DNA from: Pontibacter silvestris | GTDB taxonomy: Bacteria > Bacteroidota > Bacteroidia > Cytophagales > Hymenobacteraceae | Direction of reading: 5' to 3' | Assembly: GCF_020907275.1 (NCBI RefSeq) | Contig: NZ_JAJJWI010000001.1 | Span: forward strand, 50,150-114,149 | DNA length: 64,000 nucleotides | Shown here: in pieces, positions 44,398 through 53,374 of the stretch | Position numbering within the stretch: position 1 is the first letter of the stretch | Layout: every line of letters begins with the position of its first letter | Position numbers and translations under genes: made by a program | The notes under the pieces: model-generated | What the model was told of the DNA's origin: nothing | What the model saw: the letters and a program-made list of their open reading frames with translations, nothing else | The model's database searches: none

Positions 44398-46716
44398 ATG
44401 AAACTTATTGTTTCTATAATGCTGGCTTATGTCTCAGTGGTAGTAACTCCGGCTTTTGCGCAGGGTTATGGCACTTTAGCCGGTGAGGTAACCGATGTTG
44501 CCGGTGCTCCGCTAGCACATGCTACTATTCAGTTGGAGGGATATAACATAGGAAGTGCGGCTAGTGAAGCAGGAAAGTTTACGCTAACAAAGGTACCGGA
44601 AGGCCTACAAAAAGTACATGTCTCAGCAGTTGGTTTCCAGGACCGGGTAAAGGAGATAAGTGTCAAGGCGGGGCAAAAGCAGCACCTGGTAATTCAGCTT
44701 AAAGAGAAAGTGGATGAACTGAAACAGGTAGTGGTAACAGCCACACGTATGGAACAGCATATCAAAGATGTGCCTATTCCGGTTAATGTTATCTCAGCAG
44801 AACAGATTCAGCGCATGGGTTCCGTGCGGCTCAACGAGGTGCTGGCTGAACAAACGGGGCTACAGATTATTTCAGATCATGGCACAGGTTTACAAATCCA
44901 AGGTTTATCAGCAGACTATGTGCTGATTCTGGTAGATGGGGAACCTGTGATAGGTAGAACAACAGGCGTACTGGACCTTACACGTTTGGCTGTTGGTAAC
45001 ATCGAACGCGTGGAGGTTATCAAAGGTCCTGCTTCCTCTTTATACGGTAGCGAAGCTATGGCTGGTGTAGTGAATATCATCACTAAAAAAAGTATCGCTC
45101 CTTTTTCCTCTACTGCCAGGGCAAGGTACAGCTCTTTTCAGACCTTAAATACAAGTGCTGATATACGTTTGAATAAAGGTAGCTTAGGATTCTACCTTTT
45201 TGCTGACAGGTTATCTTCTGATGGCTACGATTTAACTCCGGGTGAAGTAGGCCGGACAGCACCTCCCTTTACTTCTTATACCCTTAATCCTAAAGTTAGC
45301 TATTCCTTTAGCTCCAGGTTAAAGGCAAAGGTTTCAGCCAGGTGGTACACCGAAGATCAGGAGAACCTGTACGGAGTATCAGACAGTGATGTGGAGCGGA
45401 TTATTTTTGAAAAGGCGAACCGTCAGGACTGGAGCCTAATGCCAACGCTGGAGTACACATTCGGTAGTAACAGTAAACTGACGCTGGAGAACTATACCTC
45501 ACGTTATAAAACTGATTCAGATATGCGGTATACAGATGATGCTTCCGTGTATGATGAAAGCTACTTTAACCAGCTTTTCAACCGTTCTCAGTTTCAGTTG
45601 GATGTGCCGTTTAAGAAGCATCATATCAGTACGCTAGGCGCAGGTTATACCTTGGAAGAGGTAGAAGCTACCCGTTACGACGACCAGAACCAGTTTAAAA
45701 CAACTTTTGTCTTCGGCCAGCATCAGTGGTCACCCGGAAGTCGGCTGAATATAGTAGCTGGTGCGCGCTATGATCATCATAATGCTTATGCTTCCAGATT
45801 TAGCCCAAAGCTTTCGGCAAAATACGAGGTGCTTCCCTGGCTGGCGGTGCAGGCTTCAGCAGGAGGTGGTTACAAAGCCCCCGACTTTCGGCAACTGTTG
45901 CTGAACTTTACGAACGCCGTAGCTGGCTACAGTGTTTTTGGCTCCCGTTTGGCTAATGAGGGAGTAGAACGCCTGGAGCAGGAAGGGCAGATTGCCCGAA
46001 TTTTAATTGATCCTGCCACTATTGGAGAAATAAAAGCAGAAAATTCTATGGCCTATAACATGGGCTTACACATAAGTGCTCTCAAAAATATTCTTGACGT
46101 AAACCTGAATGCTTACCGCAATAATATTCACGACCTGATACAGACTTTACCAATTGCTACCAAAGTAAATGGGCAGAGTGTGTACAGCTACGTTAATGTC
46201 TCTAAAGTGGTAACGCAGGGAGTAGAGGTGCAGGCAGATTATAAGCCCCTGCATAACCTTACTTTAAGCCTTGGCTACCAGTTTTTAGATGCCAAAGATG
46301 TAGAGGTAAAAGAGAAGCTGGAGAACGGCGAAGTGTACAAAAGAGATCCTGCGACAGGTGAAGTTATGCATGTTAAACCAGCAGATTATGGTGGGTTATT
46401 CAACCGCTCCAGGCATTCCGGTAATGTTAAGATTTTTTATGATAATCAGCAGTATGACTTCAATCTCTCACTTCGAGGTCTGTACAGGGGGCGATTTGGT
46501 ACCGGAGATGTCAATGGGAATCAGATTCTGGACGTGGATCAGGAATATGCCGATGGCTACTTTACATGGAATATAACGGCTGCTAAAAAACTGCTGAAGC
46601 AGCTGACTTTAGAAGCGGGTGTGAATAATCTGTTTGCTGTCAAAAATATTTATGAGCCGTCTTTATCTGGCAGAGTGTGTTTCGCAGGCCTTATACTGCA
46701 TATGGGCAGTAACTAG
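44398..46716 (+). CDS. hmuR: TonB-dependent haem receptor
   Basis: 772-aa outer-membrane receptor. Signal peptide 1-21, carboxypeptidase-like regulatory domain at about 25-110 (GEVTDVAGAPLAHATIQLEG), plug at about 115-230 (VVVTATRMEQHIKDVPIPVNVI, DYVLILVDGEPVIGR, VEVIKGPASSLYGSEAMAGVVNIIT) and barrel to the end. No SusD partner, so it is a classical rather than SusC-type receptor. Haem specificity is inferred from its place between hmuS and hmuY; His ligands cannot be confirmed. Family homologs include HmuR of Porphyromonas. Confidence 0.88.
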   Translation: MKLIVSIMLAYVSVVVTPAFAQGYGTLAGEVTDVAGAPLAHATIQLEGYNIGSAASEAGKFTLTKVPEGLQKVHVSAVGFQDRVKEISVKAGQKQHLVIQLKEKVDELKQVVVTATRMEQHIKDVPIPVNVISAEQIQRMGSVRLNEVLAEQTGLQIISDHGTGLQIQGLSADYVLILVDGEPVIGRTTGVLDLTRLAVGNIERVEVIKGPASSLYGSEAMAGVVNIITKKSIAPFSSTARARYSSFQTLNTSADIRLNKGSLGFYLFADRLSSDGYDLTPGEVGRTAPPFTSYTLNPKVSYSFSSRLKAKVSARWYTEDQENLYGVSDSDVERIIFEKANRQDWSLMPTLEYTFGSNSKLTLENYTSRYKTDSDMRYTDDASVYDESYFNQLFNRSQFQLDVPFKKHHISTLGAGYTLEEVEATRYDDQNQFKTTFVFGQHQWSPGSRLNIVAGARYDHHNAYASRFSPKLSAKYEVLPWLAVQASAGGGYKAPDFRQLLLNFTNAVAGYSVFGSRLANEGVERLEQEGQIARILIDPATIGEIKAENSMAYNMGLHISALKNILDVNLNAYRNNIHDLIQTLPIATKVNGQSVYSYVNVSKVVTQGVEVQADYKPLHNLTLSLGYQFLDAKDVEVKEKLENGEVYKRDPATGEVMHVKPADYGGLFNRSRHSGNVKIFYDNQQYDFNLSLRGLYRGRFGTGDVNGNQILDVDQEYADGYFTWNITAAKKLLKQLTLEAGVNNLFAVKNIYEPSLSGRVCFAGLILHMGSN

Positions 46717-46753
46717 TAATCATTCTTCAATTTTATTTTCTAATTATTTATTC

Positions 46754-47389
46754 ATGACAACCTATATGAAAAAGTATTATCCTTTATGTTTAATGTTGCT
46801 TTCCCTTGCTGTGATGACTTCTTGTGATGACGACGATGAGGTAACTCCTGAGGCAGTCGTAGAAGTAGAAACTGTTTCTGACCTTGATGCATCCGGAACG
46901 CATTATGCTTTTTATGACCTGGAAGGCAATACCGAAGTCCCTTACACTGACTCTGCCTCTACTGAATGGGACATTGCTTTTAAAGGAACTTCTGTGCTGA
47001 TTAACGGAGGTAGCAGTGGTCCAGGAACAGGAGCAGCTCAGGTAGTGGATGGTATTTTTGCGGAGATAGAAGAAGCACCGGAAACAGGGTATGTAACAGA
47101 TGCTGCTGGTGCCCCTGCTATAGTTGCGTCATCTGATAAGAGCTGGTACCATTACACTGGTACGGAGGCTAATGTAGCGCAGCATGCTATTTTACCCATT
47201 GCCGGAAAATTAATTGTGCTTAAAACAGCTAATGGAAATTACGCTAAAGTAGAGATATTAAGCTATTACAAAGGGAACCCCAATACAACCACAGAGGAGT
47301 TTGTAAGCCTGAGTACAAGACCAACAAGTAAGGTTTATACCTTTCAGTATGCGGTGCAACCAAATGGTAGCAGAGAGTTTTTAGATTAG
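46754..47389 (+). CDS. hmuY: HmuY family haem-binding lipoprotein
   Basis: 211 aa from ATG 46754 (or 207 from 46766). An open frame reaches back into hmuR to 46634 but that is only overlap. The lipobox LAVMTSC gives a surface lipoprotein with a following Asp-rich spacer. The mature part has the HmuY pattern: YAFYDLEGN, then EWDIAFKGTSVLINGG and DKSWYHYTG, with a long C-terminal beta segment VLKTANGNYAKVEILSYYKG. HmuY captures haem from host or environmental haemoproteins and passes it to HmuR. Last gene of the run, with a terminator after it. Confidence 0.88.
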   Translation: MTTYMKKYYPLCLMLLSLAVMTSCDDDDEVTPEAVVEVETVSDLDASGTHYAFYDLEGNTEVPYTDSASTEWDIAFKGTSVLINGGSSGPGTGAAQVVDGIFAEIEEAPETGYVTDAAGAPAIVASSDKSWYHYTGTEANVAQHAILPIAGKLIVLKTANGNYAKVEILSYYKGNPNTTTEEFVSLSTRPTSKVYTFQYAVQPNGSREFLD

Positions 47390-47487
47390 TTTGAGTTAGA
47401 TCTGTGTTTTTTATTGTTAGTTAAATGGTGAGTAATCCTGACTTGGTATTTTAGGCCATAATCATCTGCCAAGGCAGGAAATATTAA

Positions 47488-47537
47488 GCCGTAGAGGTGC
47501 TTTTATCTATCAGGTAAAAGTAATTCTCTACGGTTTT
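47488..47537 (+). terminator. terminator of the haem uptake run
   Basis: Outer stem CCGTAGAG / CTCTACGG and inner stem CTTTTA / TAAAAG around a 9-nt loop, followed by TTTTCTATTT. It lies about 100 bp past the hmuY stop codon. Confidence 0.75.
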
Positions 47538-47832
47538 CTATTTATGGAACATGGCCGCGGGAATTACATAGCTATCATCCCTGAAATGTTGTAACCTCTG
47601 TTCTTCCTTATGGTGCGCTACATCATGGAGTATAGCTTTTGTAATACCACAATAGTAGCAAGGGCAGGTTGAGCTATATTGTGCCGAGTGGTAAAACCAG
47701 GAATAGTTTTACTCTAAACAAGGAAATATTAAGTTACAAGATATATTGATTATATACTCACTAATCTTCTAGTTGACGTGTATCTAATAACAAAAATAGG
47801 CAGAAGAAAATTTGTTGGATGCCGAATAAACA

Positions 47833-47890
47833 AAAGAGTCAGGACATAAAGCTTGGACCACTAAATGGAAGCCCTATGTCCTGACTCTTT
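47833..47890. terminator. 16-bp hairpin at the end of the ankyrin gene
   Basis: Arms AAAGAGTCAGGACATA and TATGTCCTGACTCTTT with an inner GCTT/AAGC pairing, 35 bp past the minus-strand stop codon. Confidence 0.75.
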
Positions 47891-47925
47891 ATATGGAAGC
47901 TACTAGTTAGCTGTTCCGCCAGTAA

Positions 47926-48444
47926 CTATTGGAGCAGTGCAATTGCCTCCTTGTTCTGCTGCTGTTGTGCCAGGTCAAGAGCAGTAAAGCCACGCTGGTC
48001 TTTAACTCCTTTATCGGCACTATTGTGGAGGAGAACTTTAATAACCTCGTTACGACCAAACATAGAAGCAAGCATTAAAGCAGTACCACCATTTCCGTTT
48101 TGTACATTAACATTTGCTCCTTTGCTGATGAGCAATTCTGCAATAGCAGGATAACCTTTAAATGCTGTTCCCATCAGCGCTGTGTTGCCTGTGGCATCCT
48201 GGTGGTTAACGTCTGCGCCAGCTTCAATTAAAAGCTTTGCTGCTTCCGCGTTGCCATTGTACGCAGCTATAATCAAGGGAGTGAAACCTTTCTGGTCCTG
48301 GGCATTTACATCTGCTTTGTTTTGCAGTAGTTGTTCTATTGCAGCTACATCGCCGGTTCTTGCTGCTGATATAAGATCAGTTGACTGTGCAAAGATAGCA
48401 GCAGGTATCAGGAGGAATAACAGGTTTAATATGACTGATTTCAT
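47926..48444 (-). CDS. exported ankyrin-repeat protein
   Basis: 172-aa protein with signal peptide (1-20, ending AIFAQ) and four to five ankyrin repeats filling about 23-170 (AARTGDVAAIEQLLQNKADVNAQD, GFTPLIIAAYNGNAEAAKLLIEAGADV, and so on). Periplasmic location is predicted. In Pseudomonas the analogous AnkB is exported and required for full activity of the periplasmic catalase KatB; here an exported catalase lies upstream on the same strand, separated by hemA and hemH, so a similar role is attractive. Function otherwise unknown. Confidence 0.88.
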   Translation of the reverse strand: MKSVILNLLFLLIPAAIFAQSTDLISAARTGDVAAIEQLLQNKADVNAQDQKGFTPLIIAAYNGNAEAAKLLIEAGADVNHQDATGNTALMGTAFKGYPAIAELLISKGANVNVQNGNGGTALMLASMFGRNEVIKVLLHNSADKGVKDQRGFTALDLAQQQQNKEAIALLQ

Positions 48445-48599
48445 GGTTTAAGAATTGATTGTTATAAATGATTATTTATTTTTTATTTCAAAGATGTTAT
48501 TGTCTTTAGCAGAAGCTTTACTATCTGTTTCTGACAGCTTAAATATTAGTGTTGAAAGATAAAGTAAACCAAGAATATGCAGTTAGAGCCCCACAAAAC

Positions 48600-49658
48600 T
48601 TAAGCTACTCTTAAAACCTTGGCAGGTGCTACCACAGGGTTTTCAGTTACCAACTCCTGCAGGCATTCAATCCAAAGAGGGCTATCGTTCAGGCTTTCTA
48701 CCAATTGCCAGATTTCACCGCCGTTTTCTTCAAAAAGTTCCTTGTACTCACGGCCTACCTCCACAGTAGTTTCCAGGCAATCAGCTACAAAAGATGGGGC
48801 AAAAGCCAGCACACGTTTTATTCCTTTGGCGGTAAGTGCTTGTATCACATCATCTGTATATGGCTTTATCCATGGATCATTGCCCAGACGTGACTGAAAT
48901 GAAACAGTGTAGTGTTCTTCGGCTATACCTAGCTTTTCTGCTAACAGGCGACTGGTCTCATAGCACTGTGCGCGATAGCAGAATTGGTTCGTAGCATTAT
49001 AAGATGTTGTACAATTGGCATGCTCGCAACTGGTAATGCTGTCATTTTTGTGCAGTTGCCGCTCTGGCAGTCCATGATAAGTAAAAACATAATGATCATA
49101 GCTTGCTGCTAACATATGTTTTTTCCCAAGCTCAGCAAAGGCTTCTATAAACTTCGGATGATCCAGAAAACTGTTGACAAAGCGAATCTCCGGTATTACC
49201 TGCCAATTGCTTACCAGGTCCATTACTTTCTGGTAAACAGAACCGGTTGTAGCAGAAGCGTACTGCGGATACAGTGGCAGTATAACTATCTTTGAGAGGT
49301 GATGACCTTTAAACTTCTCCATCGCCTCCTCTATAGAAGGACTTTGGTAGCGCATGGCTAGCTTTACTACATAGTCTTTGCCCAACGCCTTTTGCAGCAG
49401 CTCTTCTACACGGTAGCCATATATTTTAAGTGGAGACCCGTTGCTTGTCCATACCTCCTGGTATACTTTAGCAGATTTGGGTGCACGGGTAGGAGCAATA
49501 ATAAGATTTACCAGTGCCCATCTGTTCATATAAGGAATATCTATTACTCTTTCATCCATCAGAAACTCCCGGAGATACTTGCGCACGTCGGGTACAGAAG
49601 GGCTGTCGGGGGTGCCTTGATTTACAATCAGGACGCCTGTTTTGCCTGTTTTACTCAT
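48600..49658 (-). CDS. hemH: ferrochelatase
   Basis: 352 aa from ATG at 49658 (MSKTGKTGVLIVNQGTP); the longer frame to 49703 overlaps hemA and adds no homologous sequence. Catalyses insertion of Fe2+ into protoporphyrin IX, last step of haem synthesis. Signature blocks are VLIVNQGTPDSP, LPLYPQYASATTGS and FTYHGLPERQL with the metal-site His, and GLP... the C-terminal FAPSFVADCLETTVE containing the conserved Glu. The hemA stop is 10 bp upstream on the same strand, so both are cotranscribed. Confidence 0.95.
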   Translation of the reverse strand: MSKTGKTGVLIVNQGTPDSPSVPDVRKYLREFLMDERVIDIPYMNRWALVNLIIAPTRAPKSAKVYQEVWTSNGSPLKIYGYRVEELLQKALGKDYVVKLAMRYQSPSIEEAMEKFKGHHLSKIVILPLYPQYASATTGSVYQKVMDLVSNWQVIPEIRFVNSFLDHPKFIEAFAELGKKHMLAASYDHYVFTYHGLPERQLHKNDSITSCEHANCTTSYNATNQFCYRAQCYETSRLLAEKLGIAEEHYTVSFQSRLGNDPWIKPYTDDVIQALTAKGIKRVLAFAPSFVADCLETTVEVGREYKELFEENGGEIWQLVESLNDSPLWIECLQELVTENPVVAPAKVLRVA

Positions 49659-49668
49659 AAAATGAAGT

Positions 49669-50907
49669 CTATGATATTTGAAATAACTGATTGAGGGAAT
49701 CAATCAATATTTTGCGGTTTGTGCCTTCGCTTGCCCGCAACGTGCCGGCAGGCCTGCGTATTAGCCTGTCTAGTGTAGCTTTTGCGAGTGCTGCTGCGGC
49801 AGTTTTCTGCTCTAAGCCCGTCTGCTTCTGGAGTTCACTTTCCAGCACCGAAGCAAAAAAGCCTTTCAGCTCGCTGATGGTTTTAGCCATTGGGAGATCC
49901 TCCAGCCAGTGTGTGTAAAGTAAAGTTTCTTCGTCTATAATATTATATACTTCTGTTGTAGATGCTTCCCTGGCTTTTCGTACGGCCTGTGTCTGGCTGG
50001 TAATCTGGTCCATGTTTACCAATACTGTGTTAGGTAAAGCCGTTGCTTCAGGTTGTATGCTTAAAGGTACTGAAAGGTCTAACAGTACTCGTTTATGTCC
50101 GTTGTGATAAGAGCTTAATTGTGAAGTACCTAACTGTTCTCCGGCACTTACGCAGGAGATGATCACATCGTACTGGTTTAATTCTGATAAACGCTCTGCA
50201 TAGGGAATAAAGTACAATCCCATTTTTTCGGCTAATTGCGCTGCTTTTTCATCAGTACGATTAGTAAGCGTAATGTTCCTGAATCCAAAGGAGGTAGCAT
50301 ATTTGGCTACATCAGTACCCATTTGTCCTGCTCCTATAATAAGCATACGCTTCGAAATGAATTCTTTTCTCGGAATAAAATCGGTTACTCTTTCCAGGGC
50401 AGCATAACCAACGGAGGCGGCACCAGAGCGAAATGCTGTTTCGTTATGTACCCGTTTGTGTGTGCGGAAAAGTGTCTGAAGTGCCTGGTGTAGCAGCGGA
50501 CCACCTAATTTTAGATCATTCGTCAGTTGATAACTTTCCTTAAACTGCCCTATAATCTGCCTGTCACCAACTACCTGAGATCTTAAACCCAAACCAACTT
50601 CTAATAAGTAATAAAGTGTGTCTTGGCTTTGGGTATAGTGACTGAACAGAGGTGCATAAGCATCTTTGTCAGTGATGTTTTTAAATCTTAAAAGTTCGTC
50701 TTGTATAACAGCTGTAGGTGTATTGGCCGATTCGTAGTAAACCTCTGTACGGTTGCAGGTGGTTATTACCATGATGCCGTCTACAAACCCCCAGCTTTTA
50801 AGAGAGGTCATAAACTCCGCAGCCTCATCTTTGCTTAGCTGCAGCGCCTGTCGCCACTCTAATGATGCCATTTCGTGCGAAAGAGAAACTGCCTGGAGAG
50901 TATTCAT
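49669..50907 (-). CDS. hemA: glutamyl-tRNA reductase
   Basis: 412 aa from ATG at 50907 (MNTLQAVSLSHE); the frame extends to 50952 with no sign of homology. First step of C5-pathway tetrapyrrole synthesis. The nucleophilic Cys is C51 in TTCNRTEVYYE, the NADPH-binding motif is MLIIGAGQMGTDVA near 180, and the SQVVGDRQIIGQFKESY block near 115 is typical. The C-terminal dimerisation domain is present. Cotranscribed with hemH. Confidence 0.95.
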   Translation of the reverse strand: MNTLQAVSLSHEMASLEWRQALQLSKDEAAEFMTSLKSWGFVDGIMVITTCNRTEVYYESANTPTAVIQDELLRFKNITDKDAYAPLFSHYTQSQDTLYYLLEVGLGLRSQVVGDRQIIGQFKESYQLTNDLKLGGPLLHQALQTLFRTHKRVHNETAFRSGAASVGYAALERVTDFIPRKEFISKRMLIIGAGQMGTDVAKYATSFGFRNITLTNRTDEKAAQLAEKMGLYFIPYAERLSELNQYDVIISCVSAGEQLGTSQLSSYHNGHKRVLLDLSVPLSIQPEATALPNTVLVNMDQITSQTQAVRKAREASTTEVYNIIDEETLLYTHWLEDLPMAKTISELKGFFASVLESELQKQTGLEQKTAAAALAKATLDRLIRRPAGTLRASEGTNRKILIDSLNQLFQIS

Positions 50908-50972
50908 TTTAACTTGATAATTGATGTACTGTTTAGGATTCGATGACCGCATTTACTACTGCAGCAGTTTTG

Positions 50973-51062
50973 TTAAATCCACCCCTGGCCCTTCCCGAGA
51001 GAAGTAATTTCATAAGAAAGGTAGAGCTTCCTTACTGGTAGGGGGCAAGGGGTGGATTTAAA
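50973..51062. repeat. 18-bp imperfect inverted repeat between catalase and hemA
   Basis: Arms TTAAATCCACCCCTGGCCC and GGGGGCAAGGGGTGGATTTAA pair with one or two mismatches over a loop of about 50 nt that itself contains AGAAG/CTTC. It sits in the hemA leader just after the catalase stop. It could be the catalase terminator, a leader structure or a dispersed genomic repeat of the CCCCT type known from Cytophagales; I cannot tell which. Confidence 0.55.
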
Positions 51063-51079
51063 TATAAGAAGCTAATTAC

Positions 51080-52606
51080 TTAATTAGCTGCCACTAAGGC
51101 TACCACGTCATTTCTGTTTAGCTTCAGTGCTTTTATCAGGCGGTTACCATAATCTGCATCAGCCTGGTAGAAATAGCTTACCATTTTGTTTACTACTTCT
51201 TTGTTCTTTACCTGGCCTAAGTCACCAGCCAAGTTGCTGATCAAGTGCTCTTTTTCAACTTTAGAAAGAGAACGGTACAGGTCGCCAGCTTGCTTAAAGT
51301 TATTTTGCTTACTGATAACCCGCTGCATGGTCTCCTCATTAATTTTGCGGGTAGAGTAGTTGTATTGGTTATCGTCCACAAAAGTTGGCTGCGTAGTGCT
51401 AGGCTGGTAGTTCACATCAGACTTGGTTCCACGGTTACTTGCTACACCATTTTGGTTGAAGTTATTCACTTCTACTAGCGGAGCGTTCACAGCAATGCGC
51501 TGAAAGTTGCCACCCAGGCGGTAACGCTGCGTATCCATGTAAGAGAACACACGGCCCTGCAATAACTTATCTTCTGATGGCTCGATGCCTGGTACCAGTG
51601 TAGCAGGAGCAAAAGCAGCCTGTTCTACTGTCTCGAAGAAGTTATCTGGAACTCTGTTCAAAGTCATTTTACCGATTGCCATACTAGGAGCAATATCTTC
51701 TGGCCAGATTTTGGTAGGGTCCAGTGGGTTGAAGTCAAATTTATCCAGGTCTTCAGGCTTTAGCATCTGTACAGTCAGCTCCCAGGACGGATAGTTACCT
51801 TTGCTGATATTCTCGTACATGTCTGCGGTGGCGTGGGAGTGGTCTTTAGCCTGCATTTGGGCAGCTTCTGCAGCGCTGAAGCTTTTTACCCCCTGCATTG
51901 AGTTCCACTTGTATTTTACGTACACTACTTCGCCCTGTGCATTTACCCATTTAAAAGCATGTACGCCGTACCCGTCTATTTGCCTCAGGTTGGCAGGTGT
52001 TCCTAAATCCTGGTACAGGTACGTGAACATATTCGTAGCCTCTGGTACATTGGAGAAGAAGTCGAACACACGGTTCTGGTCTTGCTTGTTATATACTGGC
52101 GACGGCTTAAAGGCATGTACCATATCTGGGAACTTAATGGCATCACGGATAAAGAACACAGGAAGGTTGTTGCCTACCAGGTCGTAGTTACCCTGGTCTG
52201 TATAGAACTTCACGGCAAAACCACGTGGGTCGCGGAGTGTTTCTGGTGATCCTTGCTCATGCACGACAGTAGAGATACGAACAAATACAGGCGTTTTCTT
52301 TCCCTTGCTGTTGAATAGAGAGGCTTTGGTAAACTTAGAGAAGTCGCCGTAGCTTTCAAATTCTCCATGAGCACCTACTCCACGAGCATGCACCACACGC
52401 TCTGGTATGCGTTCCCGGTCAAAAGTGGCTAACTTCTCGATCAGATTTACGTCCTCTAACAGTACCGGGCCATTTTCGCCTGCTGTTTTAGAACTCTGGT
52501 TGTTACCTACAGGCGCACCAGTGTTGGTTGTTAGCTGCTTTTGCTGTGCAAAAGCTAGCTGCCCACTTACAATAATGGTTAAAAGTAGAAGTGATTTTCT
52601 TAACAT
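51080..52606 (-). CDS. katA: exported haem catalase
   Basis: 508-aa clade III-like monofunctional catalase with a Sec signal peptide (1-20, LLLTIIVSGQLAFAQ). The catalytic His lies in RVVHARGVGAHGEFE, the Asn region in GNNLPVFFIRDAIKFPD and the proximal haem-ligand Tyr in FSYMDTQRYRLGG. Most catalases are cytosolic; the signal implies periplasmic location. Followed on the same strand by hemA, hemH and the exported ankyrin protein, giving enzyme, cofactor synthesis and possible chaperone together. Gene symbol by family only. Confidence 0.93.
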   Translation of the reverse strand: MLRKSLLLLTIIVSGQLAFAQQKQLTTNTGAPVGNNQSSKTAGENGPVLLEDVNLIEKLATFDRERIPERVVHARGVGAHGEFESYGDFSKFTKASLFNSKGKKTPVFVRISTVVHEQGSPETLRDPRGFAVKFYTDQGNYDLVGNNLPVFFIRDAIKFPDMVHAFKPSPVYNKQDQNRVFDFFSNVPEATNMFTYLYQDLGTPANLRQIDGYGVHAFKWVNAQGEVVYVKYKWNSMQGVKSFSAAEAAQMQAKDHSHATADMYENISKGNYPSWELTVQMLKPEDLDKFDFNPLDPTKIWPEDIAPSMAIGKMTLNRVPDNFFETVEQAAFAPATLVPGIEPSEDKLLQGRVFSYMDTQRYRLGGNFQRIAVNAPLVEVNNFNQNGVASNRGTKSDVNYQPSTTQPTFVDDNQYNYSTRKINEETMQRVISKQNNFKQAGDLYRSLSKVEKEHLISNLAGDLGQVKNKEVVNKMVSYFYQADADYGNRLIKALKLNRNDVVALVAAN

Positions 52607-52915
52607 ATAAGTATATGTGATGATTTAACTGCTACAAAAGTCTTGAGTTGAAGCTTATAAATCAAATTGATTTAACCTATCGTGTTATAGATTGTGTCTA
52701 TTATATTATATAAGCTGTTACTGCTGAAGCTTGTATTGAGAGGTATCTACAGGCATATCAGGCAAAATATATTTGACGTAGCTAATAAATCGGCCTGTTA
52801 TTCAACAATAGTTCTTGTATCAATAATTTTTATTATTTTAAATTATTTCATTAAATAATTTAACTTTATTCATATGATAATATAGGCTTATTAAAAAGAA
52901 CTCTTAAGAATCAGG
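52607..52915. other. leader region of catalase, 309 bp
   Basis: Very AT-rich, no coding frame and no strong hairpin. It should carry the catalase promoter on the minus strand and whatever expressed the now broken VOC gene. Confidence 0.4.
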
Positions 52916-53280
52916 ATGATGGTTATACTGTACTGTGTATATTTGATTATCAGAAAGCTGTCGGCTTTTATGTAAAGTAGATGAGGCTTAAGATAGATTG
53001 GGAACATCAGCTTTCTGATAATTCTCCTGTTTATATGCAGGTTTCCATGGGCAACGTTGTGCTTCATTTAACAGAGCATCATGTTGATTGTAGCCCCGGG
53101 GCAAAAGCACTGATTAACTTTGAGGGTTTGCAGCGCTTTCATAAGAGGCTTCTTGAAACTAATTACAAGTACAACAAACCTCGTTTAGAAACGTCTGCTT
53201 GGGGGGCAATGGTGATGGAGGTAATAGATACGTTTAACAACAGGCTGCTTTTTAATGAAAAACAAGCAGTTGTTGCTTGA
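52916..53280 (+). pseudogene. VOC/glyoxalase-superfamily gene with frameshift and nonsense mutation
   Basis: Only the part from 52981 is an open frame (99 codons: LKIDWEHQLSDNSPVYMQVS ... NRLLFNE), which is the C-terminal two thirds of a bleomycin-resistance-like VOC protein. In the same frame upstream, TVLCIFDYQKAVGFYVK comes just before, split by a TAG at 52978-52980 where the family has an aromatic or hydrophobic residue (FYV-x-x-x-G-F-x-IDWEH). Further up, ATGATGGTTATA (52916-52927) would supply the expected start MMVIPVL if one base were added near 52928. So two lesions disable the gene. Codon patterns are otherwise preserved, suggesting recent loss. Confidence 0.85.
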
Positions 53281-53315
53281 CTACAAGAGATTGGTACTTT
53301 AAAAATACTGGCGCT

Positions 53316-53355
53316 GCCTCCCTTTCAGATATAAACATGAAAGAGAGGCTTTTTT
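53316..53355 (+). terminator. rho-independent terminator after the VOC pseudogene
   Basis: 12-bp stem GCCTCCCTTTCA / TGAAAGAGAGGC with one wobble and a T6 run. Confidence 0.8.
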
Positions 53356-53374
53356 ATGTCGCATGAGACTGAGC

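Larger units (their letters stand above)
47390..47925. other. intergenic region, 536 bp
   Basis: Contains two hairpins, at 47488-47537 and 47833-47890, which end the converging haem run and ankyrin gene. The stretch between them is AT-rich with no coding frame. Confidence 0.5.

Noticed and set aside
46634..46753. N-terminal extension of hmuY into hmuR
   Set aside because: The lipoprotein signal starts at the Met of 46754 or 46766; the extension is just overlap with the receptor's end.
49659..49703. N-terminal extension of hemH
   Set aside because: Overlaps the end of hemA and does not resemble ferrochelatase; the Met at 49658 fits the family.
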